Both the position numbers and the translations under genes were made by a program. Source: a virus. From it: 37,571 nt of DNA. The DNA lies in the IMG/VR virus record IMGVR_UViG_3300035670_000647, positions 1-37,571 of that record; one strand, written 5' to 3'. Below, piece after piece: positions 22,559 through 29,883 of the stretch. The notes below the pieces were generated by a model. That model searched no databases. It was not told where the DNA came from and saw nothing but the letters and a program-made list of their open reading frames with translations. The number at the start of each line of letters is the position of its first letter. The first letter of the stretch is position 1.

Positions 22559-22861
22559 TCAGTAGCCACGGGCATTCAGCACCTCAGCAATGGCACGGCG
22601 TCGGCCTTCTCGGTCGTCTTTGGGCCGGTGTTGCGTCATAGCGGCTTTGACTTCATTGCCAATTTCCACCAGCCCATGTTGTTTCAAATGGGCCTTATGG
22701 TGCGAGCGGGAAGTAATCATTTCGCCCGTCTGCATGGATTTATACGGCTGAATATCCGGCATTACATAAGGCGCATCGGCCTCATGCTGATTTTCAATCC
22801 ACTCCTCAATTGGAATGAGTTTGTGGGTTTTTGGGTCTTGAATAAATCTTTGGCGCGGCAT
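22559..22861 (-). CDS. Small conserved head-region protein
   Basis: The start at 22861 (MPRQRFIQDPKTHKLIPIEE) overlaps the stop of the upstream frameshifted gene as TAATG, so the six-residue longer form is unlikely. The 100-residue product contains PYVMPDIQPYKSMQTGEMIT and SRSHHKAHLKQHGLVEIGNE, a pattern of small proteins between portal and scaffold genes in other podoviruses. Role unknown. Confidence 0.65.
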   Translation of the reverse strand: MPRQRFIQDPKTHKLIPIEEWIENQHEADAPYVMPDIQPYKSMQTGEMITSRSHHKAHLKQHGLVEIGNEVKAAMTQHRPKDDREGRRRAIAEVLNARGY

Positions 22862-23435
22862 TATGGTCGCTCTTCCCACGAAATTGAATAGATGCCTTGC
22901 GAATTGTCATTCACACCGGTAAGTGGCTGCATTCTAAGGAAATACGTTCCAGCGGGCAAATACCGAGTTGCATCTTGGGATGCATCCACATTAACCGCAG
23001 AAACGGTCTGTGATGCCGTCCTGGCTCTCAGCACATCCACTTGCGTACCTCCGGAAAATGTGCCGCCAGTAAAAACGTAGCTTGCCCAACGTAATAGCCA
23101 CTTGGGAATACCCGCCTAGTTGGCGATCTGTTTTTTGCAACAATCTGAACTGTTGACCATCCACCGCCATCTGTAGCATTGATAAATGCTTGAATTCTGA
23201 CGCCGCCAGCATCCAACTCAATGACTTGGCTTTGCAATATGAAATCTACGGGGGAGATAAATTTGAAGTCTCGCGTAGCGCCCACTGCCAACGCTGTTCC
23301 GGCCTCGGTAGAAAACTCAAAGTAACTACGGAATTCTCGCCCCTCAAAAAACCCCGTTTGCCCGGGGTCAACGCGCACCCGATCAAATCCGCTACCGAGG
23401 TCTGAGGTTACGTTTATGAGTTGCGAGTAGGCCAT
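22861..23435 (-). pseudogene. Beta-rich virion protein gene with an apparent -1 frameshift
   Basis: The first frame starts at 23435 (MAYSQLINVTSDLGSGFDRV) and stops at 23028 after 135 residues. A second frame, one base back, continues the same fold: TGGTFSGGTQVDVLRARTAS through YLPAGTYFLRMQPLTGVNDN to YSISWEERP, stopping at 22861. The frames meet at a five-T run (23075-23071, minus strand). One extra T restores a single frame of 191 residues. The stop of the restored frame is coupled to the next start (TAATG). Read error, true mutation or slippage are all possible. The family is a small jelly-roll-like protein beside the portal. Confidence 0.7.
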
Positions 23436-25475
23436 TTACATTACCGCGCCCTCTGCGGCTGCGTCCTGCTGCGCTGTGATCGTGGCATTTGCGCTGATCT
23501 GGGCTTTGTTCAGCTCAGTTTCGGCGCGTAGCATTTCCGTGAATCGGGTCAGCATGGCCTCTTGCTGGATGCGCATCTGCTCAACCAGCATTTCGCGCTC
23601 TTGCCTGCGTTGTTCGGCCTGATCTTCCATTTGCAGCCGCATCTGCTCCACGGCCAATTGCATCTGCGCTGTCTGGGCGTCAGATTGCTGCTTGGCCTGA
23701 AGCCGCATCTGTTCAATCTGCATCTGGCCCTGAACCTTGATTTCTTCGGGGCTAGGCTGCGGCGGTGCGGGCGGTTTTGGTGCTGTCAGCTTGGCAATGG
23801 CATCATCAAAAGCCGCTTCCATCGGTCGGCCACCTTTAAAGGCCCGGACACCATAAAGCAGCATCTCGCCCATAAGGGGAGCCATTTCGGGCACCTGCTG
23901 GGCAACCGGTAGCGCACGCTCCAAGAACTGCCCCGCAGCGGTCAGAAACTCCATACGGGATTGTTTTTCGGTAGCCTCGTCCATTTCCACCAGAGAATCG
24001 GACGCAACCTCGATTCGGAATCCCCTGGACGGCTCAGTCTTCAGAAGCTGGATAGCAGCCATGACCTTTTGCGGGTCTTTGCCGTCCTGAGTCCCGAGAA
24101 TGCCCGACATTTCCACCAGCGTTTCAGGCCGGTAAAGATCGCACATCAACTGAGCCTTGATGCGCAGCACCTCGGAGGCGAATTGCGCCACATCCGTCTG
24201 CATCCGGCGAAGGCGCAAAGATGCGTATTGGCTTTTGATCTGCTGGGCTGTAGCCGTTTCAGAAGCAACCGAAGCGCCACGGATGATGTCCGATAGGCCG
24301 GTGACTTCGTAAATGACTTGTTTAGCTTGTTCCCGCGACTGGTAGCACTGATTCAAGGCGGTCAGCACCATTTCAAGCGGAAGCCAATCCACCGCGCCCT
24401 TGACGCCACCCTTTTCACCGAATGCAGCCCAGTTGTCCACCGGAATCATGGTGTTGTTGACGCCTTCAGACAACATCCGCTGAATGCCGGTCTGCGACGA
24501 ATCGTAAACGCCCACCACCTTGACCGCTTCGGTCAGCATGGCGATTCGCTGGGTCAGCTTGTCCAACTCCTCGGCTTGGTCTTGGTACAGCGAGTAATCA
24601 GGGACTGGAACCAGCGTGTCTGTGGTCTGGGTGGCAAACAGCGGGCGCGGGCAGGGCCAGAAGCCATCCAACCCATATGGATTCTCTTTCTCGTCCAGCG
24701 TCTTGTCGTGGCCCTCTGCAACCCAATACACCTTTTCCTCAGGCTTGCACCAAATCTCCCACACCACGGCTTTTTTCATGCCGTCAGTGTCCATCGTCTC
24801 GATACCCTGCTTTTTCAGTTCATCAAGGCCAATTGGCTCATTGGTGAGGGGGACGGTTTCAAATTCCTCTCCAAACCGCTCTACGCCTTCTTTGCGGCTC
24901 ATGTAGATGCGGCGGGCCACCCATGTAACCTCGTCCCAGCACCGGGCCGGAGAGCATCGGAAATCCTCCCAGTAAACGTAATCCACTGGGGTGCATTCGT
25001 ACTCGTATTCAGGCGCTTCAGGTACGGGGTTATCAGTCTCGGAAGGCTCAAGGCTCTCAGCCTCTACGCCCTCAGTCTCTTTCGTTTCAAACCGCACCCA
25101 GGCAGTGCCACGACCTGGCAACAGACGGTCAAGCACCGCAGACTTGATCGATGCGTCAAAGTCGCCGTAATGGTCAATCTCGTACTGAAGCGCACGCTCT
25201 AGGATGGTCGCAGCCACCCGGCCAACAGGGTCTTGATCTTTGAACCGGCGCTGAACGTCTGCCCGAGGCGTCTTGCCATACAGCGCAGGCAGCATCGTCT
25301 GGATGTTCGACCAGAGGATGTTGTATTTCTTGGTTGCATCGCTCCATCCCTGCCGCTCGTCACGGTAGCGGCGAACGATCTTTTTCCCGCGCTTCACCCA
25401 TTTCTCATCCTCGCGTTTGGCAAGCTGAAGCTCCGCTATCCAGCGGCGGCATTGGTCAGAGGATTGTTTTTCCAT
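23436..25475 (-). CDS. Portal protein
   Basis: The 679-residue product has the features of podovirus portals. KYNILWSNIQTMLPALYGKT and PRADVQRRF come near the start. DRLLPGRGTAWVRFE and the clip/wing segments (CTPVDYVYWEDFRCSPARCW, EVTWVARRIYMSRKEGVERF) follow. The stem region has EVTGLSDIIRGASVASETAT then AQQIKSQYASLRLRRMQTDV. A C-terminal glutamine-rich coiled coil (about 590-660) would form the barrel inside the head. It works with the terminase as the DNA entry ring. It is joined to both neighbours by TAATG or adjacent stops. Confidence 0.92.
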   Translation of the reverse strand: MEKQSSDQCRRWIAELQLAKREDEKWVKRGKKIVRRYRDERQGWSDATKKYNILWSNIQTMLPALYGKTPRADVQRRFKDQDPVGRVAATILERALQYEIDHYGDFDASIKSAVLDRLLPGRGTAWVRFETKETEGVEAESLEPSETDNPVPEAPEYEYECTPVDYVYWEDFRCSPARCWDEVTWVARRIYMSRKEGVERFGEEFETVPLTNEPIGLDELKKQGIETMDTDGMKKAVVWEIWCKPEEKVYWVAEGHDKTLDEKENPYGLDGFWPCPRPLFATQTTDTLVPVPDYSLYQDQAEELDKLTQRIAMLTEAVKVVGVYDSSQTGIQRMLSEGVNNTMIPVDNWAAFGEKGGVKGAVDWLPLEMVLTALNQCYQSREQAKQVIYEVTGLSDIIRGASVASETATAQQIKSQYASLRLRRMQTDVAQFASEVLRIKAQLMCDLYRPETLVEMSGILGTQDGKDPQKVMAAIQLLKTEPSRGFRIEVASDSLVEMDEATEKQSRMEFLTAAGQFLERALPVAQQVPEMAPLMGEMLLYGVRAFKGGRPMEAAFDDAIAKLTAPKPPAPPQPSPEEIKVQGQMQIEQMRLQAKQQSDAQTAQMQLAVEQMRLQMEDQAEQRRQEREMLVEQMRIQQEAMLTRFTEMLRAETELNKAQISANATITAQQDAAAEGAVM

Positions 25476-26365
25476 TATTCAAGCACCGTAAAACCGATTG
25501 GCGGGGCAGATGGAAGAATCGAAGGCAAATTAAATTTAACTGCTACAGAACCGTTGTTATTGCTATACCCAGCAATACCTATATTTATAACTCCTGCCCA
25601 ACTAAGATTATTTCCAGTTCCAGCCGCGGGGTCGCCGGGCAATGACCCAGCGCCAATCCATGCCTTTTTTGCATCAACATCAAACGCTATATAAATATCA
25701 ACATCAATCCCAAGCCCCGCACTAAATGTTGGCATTGTTCCTGAAATTCCACCTAGAAACAAAGCGCCACCACTTCCGCCAATTGCATAAGCCGATGGTG
25801 GCGCACCTACGTTTGAACATATTGCATATCCTTTGCTATCCGTAGGAGATGCAAAATCAACAATTCTAATTACGGTAAACCACTTGCCAGTAGACTTAAA
25901 TATTGGGGTAAAAACATATGCATTTTGCGCAGATGCAATAGCCGCCGTTTTATTTGAGTCCGTTAACGTCCAATTTGCAGCGCCGCCAGAAGATGGATCA
26001 AAAGCTAGAGATGATGTAATTGCTCCTCCTGATGTGTTTGCAGAAATGGCTCCATTTGCGGCCAACGGCATGCCGTTTTGCCATTCATCAACCGGTCCGG
26101 TAGAAACACACAAAGCCCCAGCAGAACTAATCGGAAGACCGTTCACGTACTGTGTGTTTGCCGGAAGCCCAGCCGTCGCGTCAACGTAGATAACCGCGCC
26201 ATTGGCGTCTAACAAAAGTCCGTTTTGCACTTGCGTGCCGCCAGAAGTCGCGCCATATGCCGCGCTAGCATCTGCCTTTAGTCTGATGCCATTGGAGAAC
26301 TGATCGGCAGAAACTGGAGCTGCGCTTGTCAGTTGTATCGCATCGTTGGCAATCGGGAAAAGCAT
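25475..26365 (-). CDS. Lectin-like (concanavalin/SPRY-type) protein between terminase and portal
   Basis: The N-terminal 100 residues hold repeats of a short beta motif (YVNGLPISSAGALCV, WQNGMPLAANGAIS) common in phage fibre-associated proteins. The C-terminal 190 residues look like a concanavalin-type sandwich (KWFTVIRIVDFASPTDSKGY, VDIYIAFDVDAKKAWIGAG, SLPGDPAAGTGNNLSWAG). The C-terminal part is AT-rich (47 of 120 bases G or C over 25501-25620), unlike the portal gene next to it. It may be an acquired surface-binding domain. It is coupled by TAATG at both ends. Confidence 0.6.
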   Translation of the reverse strand: MLFPIANDAIQLTSAAPVSADQFSNGIRLKADASAAYGATSGGTQVQNGLLLDANGAVIYVDATAGLPANTQYVNGLPISSAGALCVSTGPVDEWQNGMPLAANGAISANTSGGAITSSLAFDPSSGGAANWTLTDSNKTAAIASAQNAYVFTPIFKSTGKWFTVIRIVDFASPTDSKGYAICSNVGAPPSAYAIGGSGGALFLGGISGTMPTFSAGLGIDVDIYIAFDVDAKKAWIGAGSLPGDPAAGTGNNLSWAGVINIGIAGYSNNNGSVAVKFNLPSILPSAPPIGFTVLE

Positions 26366-27717
26366 TAGAACCTCTCTACACGTTTTGGCGTTTCAGACCA
26401 CAATTCATCGAGGGTCGCGGTCACTATCCGGCCATTTTGGGCCTTTACAGGGAAGATTGTAGGCTTTTCTGGCTCTTTCGGGGCGGATTCTTGCATAACT
26501 TGGCACCCATATGCAAATGCATCAGACGGATGTGACGCCCAATTGTGCAGCGGCTCACGGGAAAACACGCCGTTTTCCTCGTTGTAGGCGTATTCCCATG
26601 CCAACAACCCATCAATCCCAGCCTCGCAGTTATCTCGGTGAAATTCGCACTTCTGAATGATCGTGCGGGCCGCGTTGATTTGGTCTTGCTTCTTGGATTG
26701 GGCGACGATTGCCACCTTGTCAGCCCCGAAGGATTGGGCGAACTGTTCGATTGTGGTGTACTTGCTTTGAAAGGTCTTGGCGCGGGCATCATGGGGGAGC
26801 CATATCTTGCCCAGCTTTCCCCCGCCCGTGATTTCGATGATCTTGTCCCGAATGCGTGGAATCCACTCCGATGCGTCTAGTCCGGTATCGCCGTCATAAG
26901 CTAGCAGCCTAAAGCCCCCCAGAGTGCGCTGCCAATACCAGAAGCTGGCCGTATCCCTAAAGCCCAAATCCGCGCTAACCTCGATTGGTGCGCCCTCACG
27001 GTCATAGGCTACGTCATTGTGAATTCTCCCCGCTCGCTCTGCCTTGCCAACGTAGCGGGCCAGGATAGCGCCCTGAGAAGCGCCATACGCCCCGTTCCAG
27101 ATATGTTCGGCTTTGTCCTCGTCTGAGGCAAAGTCATGCTCCATTTCCTTGCGGAGCACTTCGGGAAACCATGGGTTGTCGTACCAGTTGACCATGACCG
27201 ATATGGCATCGGGCGGCGGGTTCTTGCGAAAGAACATATCCACCGGGTCTGTCTTATAGCGGGGGTTCCACGAAAACCATAGCTCACTACCCTCTTTCCG
27301 CAGAGTAGGGCGCAACAGGTCTAGGGAATGCTGGCTAAGGGTTTGGGCTTCCTCAACCCATGCCACATCGTAGCCTTCTAGGGATTTGATGTTGCTGGCG
27401 TTATAAGACTGCATGCCCTTGAAAACGATAATCGAGCCATTAGGGGCGCGAATCTCGCTCTCTAGCTGGTCAAAGTACCGCTCTAGGCCGAATTTGGCGA
27501 TCTTGTCTGAGAGAAGCTGCTTTACAGAGTCCTTGATGGAGTTCTGCACCTCGCGGATACAGACGATCCGCGTCGGCTGCATGAAAGCCCGAAGGATGAT
27601 CTGCTCGGCGAAGAAGTGGGATTTTGAACCGCCTCTGCCCCCAAAGAGTCCTTTGTACCTTTTAGGATACAGAAGGGGCTTTAGCTTGCGCGGGACTTCA
27701 GCCCGAATGACGCTCAT
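26365..27717 (-). CDS. Terminase large subunit (PBSX/Terminase_3 type)
   Basis: The 450-residue product carries a Walker A (GGRGGSKS, 26-33), Walker B and catalytic glutamate (VAWVEEAQ, 118-125), and the coupling motif SWNP (149-152). Its RNase-H-like nuclease has D250 in SADLGFRDTA, D310 in WLPHDA and D399 in HPSDAFAYG. It pumps DNA into the procapsid and cuts it. The gene overlaps TerS by four bases. The family includes headful packagers, consistent with a permuted map. Confidence 0.95.
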   Translation of the reverse strand: MSVIRAEVPRKLKPLLYPKRYKGLFGGRGGSKSHFFAEQIILRAFMQPTRIVCIREVQNSIKDSVKQLLSDKIAKFGLERYFDQLESEIRAPNGSIIVFKGMQSYNASNIKSLEGYDVAWVEEAQTLSQHSLDLLRPTLRKEGSELWFSWNPRYKTDPVDMFFRKNPPPDAISVMVNWYDNPWFPEVLRKEMEHDFASDEDKAEHIWNGAYGASQGAILARYVGKAERAGRIHNDVAYDREGAPIEVSADLGFRDTASFWYWQRTLGGFRLLAYDGDTGLDASEWIPRIRDKIIEITGGGKLGKIWLPHDARAKTFQSKYTTIEQFAQSFGADKVAIVAQSKKQDQINAARTIIQKCEFHRDNCEAGIDGLLAWEYAYNEENGVFSREPLHNWASHPSDAFAYGCQVMQESAPKEPEKPTIFPVKAQNGRIVTATLDELWSETPKRVERF

Positions 27718-28049
27718 TTGCTGGCGTCAATAATGGTGAACTCCACCTTATGGGCCAACGGGCTGTCAGCATCCCCAACAACCTCTTGCCGCGACAGTTT
27801 TGGTGCCGCGTACTCTGCCAGCTTTGCCATCAGGTCTAGGGCTTTGCCTGGGTCGGGCTTTATGTCATTGTCCGGATCGCCGTCAGCAACGGCCAGAAGC
27901 CACTTAGACACGTTGGCGCTGTTGGCCTCTAGCAGAGCCTGGACAGTCTCTCTAAAGGCCGTGGTGACCTTATTAGGCGTGCCGGGTGGCCTTCCTCGGC
28001 CACGGTTGGTCAGGTTCTCGGTTTTTCCGGCCTGTACTTTATTTGACAT
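27714..28049 (-). CDS. Terminase small subunit candidate
   Basis: The 111-residue product begins with a basic arm and GRGRPPGTPNKVTTAFRETV, followed by a helical part (QALLEANSANVSKWLLAVAD, PGKALDLMAKLAEYAAPKLS) that ends RQEVVGD. This pattern is usual for genes directly before TerL in podoviruses. It should recognise the packaging site. It is first in the structural transcription unit, with GGGTGAAC as ribosome site. Confidence 0.75.
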   Translation of the reverse strand: MSNKVQAGKTENLTNRGRGRPPGTPNKVTTAFRETVQALLEANSANVSKWLLAVADGDPDNDIKPDPGKALDLMAKLAEYAAPKLSRQEVVGDADSPLAHKVEFTIIDASK

Positions 28050-28058
28050 AGTTCACCC

Positions 28059-28073
28059 ATCAGGTTAGCTGAT
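28059..28073 (-). promoter_or_regulatory. Leader hairpin or operator in front of the packaging operon
   Basis: ATCAG and CTGAT form an inverted repeat around five bases (GTTAG on the plus strand). It would fall at the very start of the transcript from the promoter just upstream and ends about nine bases before TerS begins. Confidence 0.35.
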
Positions 28074-28082
28074 TGATGACCT

Positions 28083-28112
28083 ATTGTATCCTAATGCCTG
28101 TTTTCTAGGCAA
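28083..28112 (-). promoter_or_regulatory. Sigma70-like promoter for the packaging/structural operon
   Basis: On the minus strand TTGCCT (28112-28107) is followed after 18 bases by TACAAT (28088-28083). The next gene, TerS, starts about 35 bases on. It lies in a 66-base gap in an otherwise dense arm, so a separate start for late genes is plausible. Confidence 0.55.
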
Positions 28113-28115
28113 TTA

Positions 28116-28268
28116 TCACTTGAAGTATTTTGGCCTCTGCTCACCCGCAGCCGTTGGGTTTTGCTCGATGATCTGGTCGAAATCAGGCTCTGCCAGCCAG
28201 TGCTTGACGGCCAGGATAGCGAAGATGCCGATTACCCAGATGGCTATGAATAGGGCTAGTTTGCTCAT
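28116..28268 (-). CDS. 50-residue single-span membrane protein
   Basis: The frame begins MSKLALFIAIWVIGIFAILA, one membrane helix with a short N-terminus, and continues VKHWLAEPDFDQIIEQNPTA with a polar tail ending RPKYFK. The start is one base after the TAG of the upstream gene, and the stop lies just before the late promoter. The tight fit and clean topology support a real gene. Function unknown. Confidence 0.55.
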   Translation of the reverse strand: MSKLALFIAIWVIGIFAILAVKHWLAEPDFDQIIEQNPTAAGEQRPKYFK

Positions 28269-28269
28269 G

Positions 28270-28500
28270 CTAGTCTCGCTTGAGTTCGCCCGTGATCTTG
28301 AACGGGAATCCTTCCTGATACTCGATGCCCATCAGGTCGCACAGATCGCAGATCATGCCATGCAGGTATTGATTGACCGTGAACCACCACTCTAGCCATG
28401 GATGGCGGGCTTCTACGGCCATTCCTTCGCCTTCATTGGCGTTTAGGTACACAGGGCACATAAAGAACCAGCCTTTGTGAGTGTAGTTTTGTTCTTTCAT
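28270..28500 (-). CDS. Small conserved phage protein
   Basis: The 76-residue product begins MKEQNYTHKGWFFMCPVYLN and has an aromatic middle (RHPWLEWWFTVNQYLHGMIC). Short proteins opening with HKGWFF and CPVY occur in several phages and are uncharacterised. The start is in an ATGA overlap. Confidence 0.6.
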   Translation of the reverse strand: MKEQNYTHKGWFFMCPVYLNANEGEGMAVEARHPWLEWWFTVNQYLHGMICDLCDLMGIEYQEGFPFKITGELKRD

Positions 28501-28703
28501 GATTCAGCCCTCTGTTTCGTGCGTTTGATTCTCCGCTCAATTCTTGCCCACAGCGGGCCTTCCTTGTTGACGGCAAGCGTTATCCACCGGTCAATCTCTT
28601 TCACCAGCCGGTCAAGAATCTTAGGATGCACGCCAGCACGCCATGAAAACCGTTCGCGGCGCTTGATTCTCGCTCTGATACGCATTTTCCGCATGCTCGG
28701 CAT
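28497..28703 (-). CDS. Small strongly basic protein
   Basis: The 68-residue product is very rich in Arg and Lys (MRKMRIRARIKRRERFSWRA, ARIERRIKRTKQRAES) with a helical middle (LDRLVKEIDRWITLAVN). It may bind nucleic acid. It lies between the tRNA and the next gene (ATGA overlap). Confidence 0.5.
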   Translation of the reverse strand: MPSMRKMRIRARIKRRERFSWRAGVHPKILDRLVKEIDRWITLAVNKEGPLWARIERRIKRTKQRAES

Positions 28704-28720
28704 GGCTGGTTCCTTTTAGG

Positions 28721-28797
28721 TGGCGCGACCGGAAGGATTTGAACCCTCAACCGGCTGGGTAGAATCCAGCGGCTCTGTCCAGTTGAGCTACGGTCGC
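28721..28797 (-). tRNA. tRNA-Arg (anticodon UCU)
   Basis: On the minus strand GCGACCG (28797-28791) pairs with CGGTCGC, followed by a G and encoded CCA. The D arm is GCTC/GAGC. The anticodon arm is GCTGG/CCAGC around ATTCTAC, giving UCU. The T arm is GAGGG-TTCAAAT-CCTTC. All stems and invariant loop bases are present. It reads AGA, a codon rare in many high-GC hosts. It lies within the minus-strand early genes. Confidence 0.95.
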
Positions 28798-28803
28798 TTG
28801 ATT

Positions 28804-29013
28804 TTAGGTGGTTCTTGCTCGGATGGCGCGGGCGAATTCTGCGCCAGTAGCCGGAATATCGTTCCGTTGCGGTTCTACCCATGCCGCAATGCTCTCTTTC
28901 TCCTGCTCTGCTACTAGCTGGGCGAAGCGTTCAAAAAGTGTCAAAGCTGCTTCTGAGTACCCAATTCCGAACCCAGCCTCGCGGGCCAGCCTGATTATGT
29001 CGTCTTTGGTCAT
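28804..29013 (-). CDS. Small phage protein (MTKDDIIRLAREAG type)
   Basis: The 69-residue product has the common phage opening MTKDDIIRLAREAGFGIGYS, a helix LERFAQLVAEQEKESIA-like middle (here LTLFERFAQLVAEQEKES) and an end FARAIRART. The ending resembles that of the plus-strand protein at 7408, so the two share a module. Starts in an ATGA overlap. Role unknown. Confidence 0.6.
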   Translation of the reverse strand: MTKDDIIRLAREAGFGIGYSEAALTLFERFAQLVAEQEKESIAAWVEPQRNDIPATGAEFARAIRARTT

Positions 29014-29228
29014 GATTTATCTAATCTTGTTACCTTGAATTTCACCAAATCCAAATCAGCCCATCCCCATATTTCCTTTATGTACTCTTTTTCATAGCAA
29101 GTCCCAATAGCCCAATTCAAGGCTTCGTATCTATGCTCCAGACAGGTGTATCTGTCTGCCCTTGCTTCAGACGTAAATAGCGGGGTTTTTAGCTTCCCGC
29201 GCTTGTCAACAAATCCATACCGTATCAT
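29010..29228 (-). CDS. Small hypothetical phage protein
   Basis: The 72-residue product is rich in aromatic and charged residues (MIRYGFVDKRGKLKTPLFTS, EARADRYTCLEHRYEALNWA). The DNA is more AT-rich than most neighbours. The start follows the upstream stop by one base, and the stop overlaps the next start. No function recognised. Confidence 0.5.
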   Translation of the reverse strand: MIRYGFVDKRGKLKTPLFTSEARADRYTCLEHRYEALNWAIGTCYEKEYIKEIWGWADLDLVKFKVTRLDKS

Positions 29229-29229
29229 T

Positions 29230-29445
29230 TCAGCCTCGCTTATGCATCTGATTCACAGCCTCAGCCAATAGGTTCCCCAAGGGTGAATAGCTGAGGTATT
29301 CATCCCTGCCCAGCACTGTTATCCAGCACCCAGCACACCCATGAGGCAGCGATTCATTCATCAAGGCTCTTGTCTCACCATGGAAGCCCTGACTTATCCA
29401 GTCCCTCGCTGACAGGCTGGACGCATAACCGGGGTGAATCGGCAT
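29230..29445 (-). CDS. Small hypothetical protein downstream of the C4-like RNA
   Basis: The start is taken at MPIHPGYASSLSARDWISQG, after the structured RNA; a longer form would run through the RNA. The 71-residue product continues CAGCWITVLGRDEYLSYSPL and ends MHKRG, one base before the next ATG. In P1-like phages the gene after a C4 RNA is the regulated target, so this is a candidate target. The minus strand also holds ACCCTTGG near 29280, complementary to the 3' end of the RNA. The ribosome site is weak. Confidence 0.45.
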   Translation of the reverse strand: MPIHPGYASSLSARDWISQGFHGETRALMNESLPHGCAGCWITVLGRDEYLSYSPLGNLLAEAVNQMHKRG

Positions 29446-29515
29446 ACGGTGTTCTTTGGGTGCAGCCCATGCAGGCCCGTTAGCTGTGTCAATTCGCGCC
29501 CTGACGGTAGAAAGC

Positions 29516-29585
29516 AAAAACCCTTGGTGTCTGCTCCCCGCGCTCGAACCGCGTCCCATTTAAGGGAGGGAACAGAAACCAAGGG
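29516..29585 (-). ncRNA. C4-like antisense RNA candidate
   Basis: On the minus strand CCCTTGGTTTCTGTTCCC (29585-29568) pairs with GGGAGCAGACACCAAGGG (29538-29521), 18 positions with two mismatches. Inside, TCCC-TTAAAT-GGGA (29567-29554) and CGCG-GTTCGAG-CGCG (29553-29539) fill the interior exactly, giving a three-way junction with no unpaired linker. Five T residues follow (29520-29516). The second hairpin is complementary over 13 bases to 29613-29601 just upstream in the same strand. This is the design of the C4 RNAs of P1/P7-type phages, which silence an antirepressor region. Family identity is from memory of the architecture, not a covariance search. Confidence 0.55.
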
Positions 29586-29600
29586 CCTCTGTACTGTCTT

Positions 29601-29613
29601 GCGGTTCGAGCGC
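29601..29613 (-). repeat. Upstream complement of the C4-like RNA hairpin
   Basis: GCGCTCGAACCGC (minus strand) is the exact complement of GCGGTTCGAGCGC at 29552-29540. If both helices form, the RNA is a pseudoknot. As an antisense target, it would correspond to the self-complementary sites known around C4 genes. Confidence 0.6.
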
Positions 29614-29624
29614 TTGACCATGTG

Positions 29625-29651
29625 ATTATGCCACCAAAATGGCTTTGTAAA
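29625..29651 (-). promoter_or_regulatory. Possible promoter for the C4-like RNA
   Basis: On the minus strand TTTACA (29651-29646) and CATAAT (29630-29625) are separated by 15 bases, a little short. A start seven bases on would place the complement at 29613-29601 at the 5' end of the RNA. It overlaps the end of the preceding gene. Confidence 0.35.
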
Positions 29652-29883
29652 TAGCCGCTTGCATCTGTTCTTCAATGCTTTTCAGCTCGTCGGTCTGCGC
29701 GGGGTTCTTTGCCGCCCAAATCGCGTACCGTAGAAGCACCTCCAGCAGATCAGGGGCAGCGGCCATAAGCTGAGCATTCTGCTCCCGATTCTCTGCCGCG
29801 TACAGCTTGCAGATGTGAAAGCCCGTTTCTGTCACCACGTAGCGGCTCTCACGTTTCCACGGGCCGGGGCTGTATCCGGTCAT
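29626..29883 (-). CDS. Conserved phage protein (SPGPWK / AAAPDLLEVL family)
   Basis: The start at 29883 overlaps the upstream TGA. The 85-residue product begins MTGYSPGPWKRESRYVVTET and contains REQNAQLMAAAPDLLEVLLR. This combination is widespread in phage early genes and often just called hypothetical; it suggests a small alpha/beta domain. Role unknown. Confidence 0.65.
   Translation of the reverse strand: MTGYSPGPWKRESRYVVTETGFHICKLYAAENREQNAQLMAAAPDLLEVLLRYAIWAAKNPAQTDELKSIEEQMQAAIYKAILVA

Noticed and set aside
23065-23080. Canonical programmed -1 frameshift site
   Set aside because: The site reads G-TTT-TTA, not X-XXY-YYZ, and no clear downstream stem was seen. It is kept as frameshift of unknown cause.
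29394-29675. Minus-strand frame of 93 residues and a plus-strand frame (29434-29625) with similar-looking translations
   Set aside because: Both cross the C4-like structure, and their similarity (PLVS.P and TKG) follows from the inverted repeat. Frames reading TKGFCF are a by-product I associate with C4 regions.
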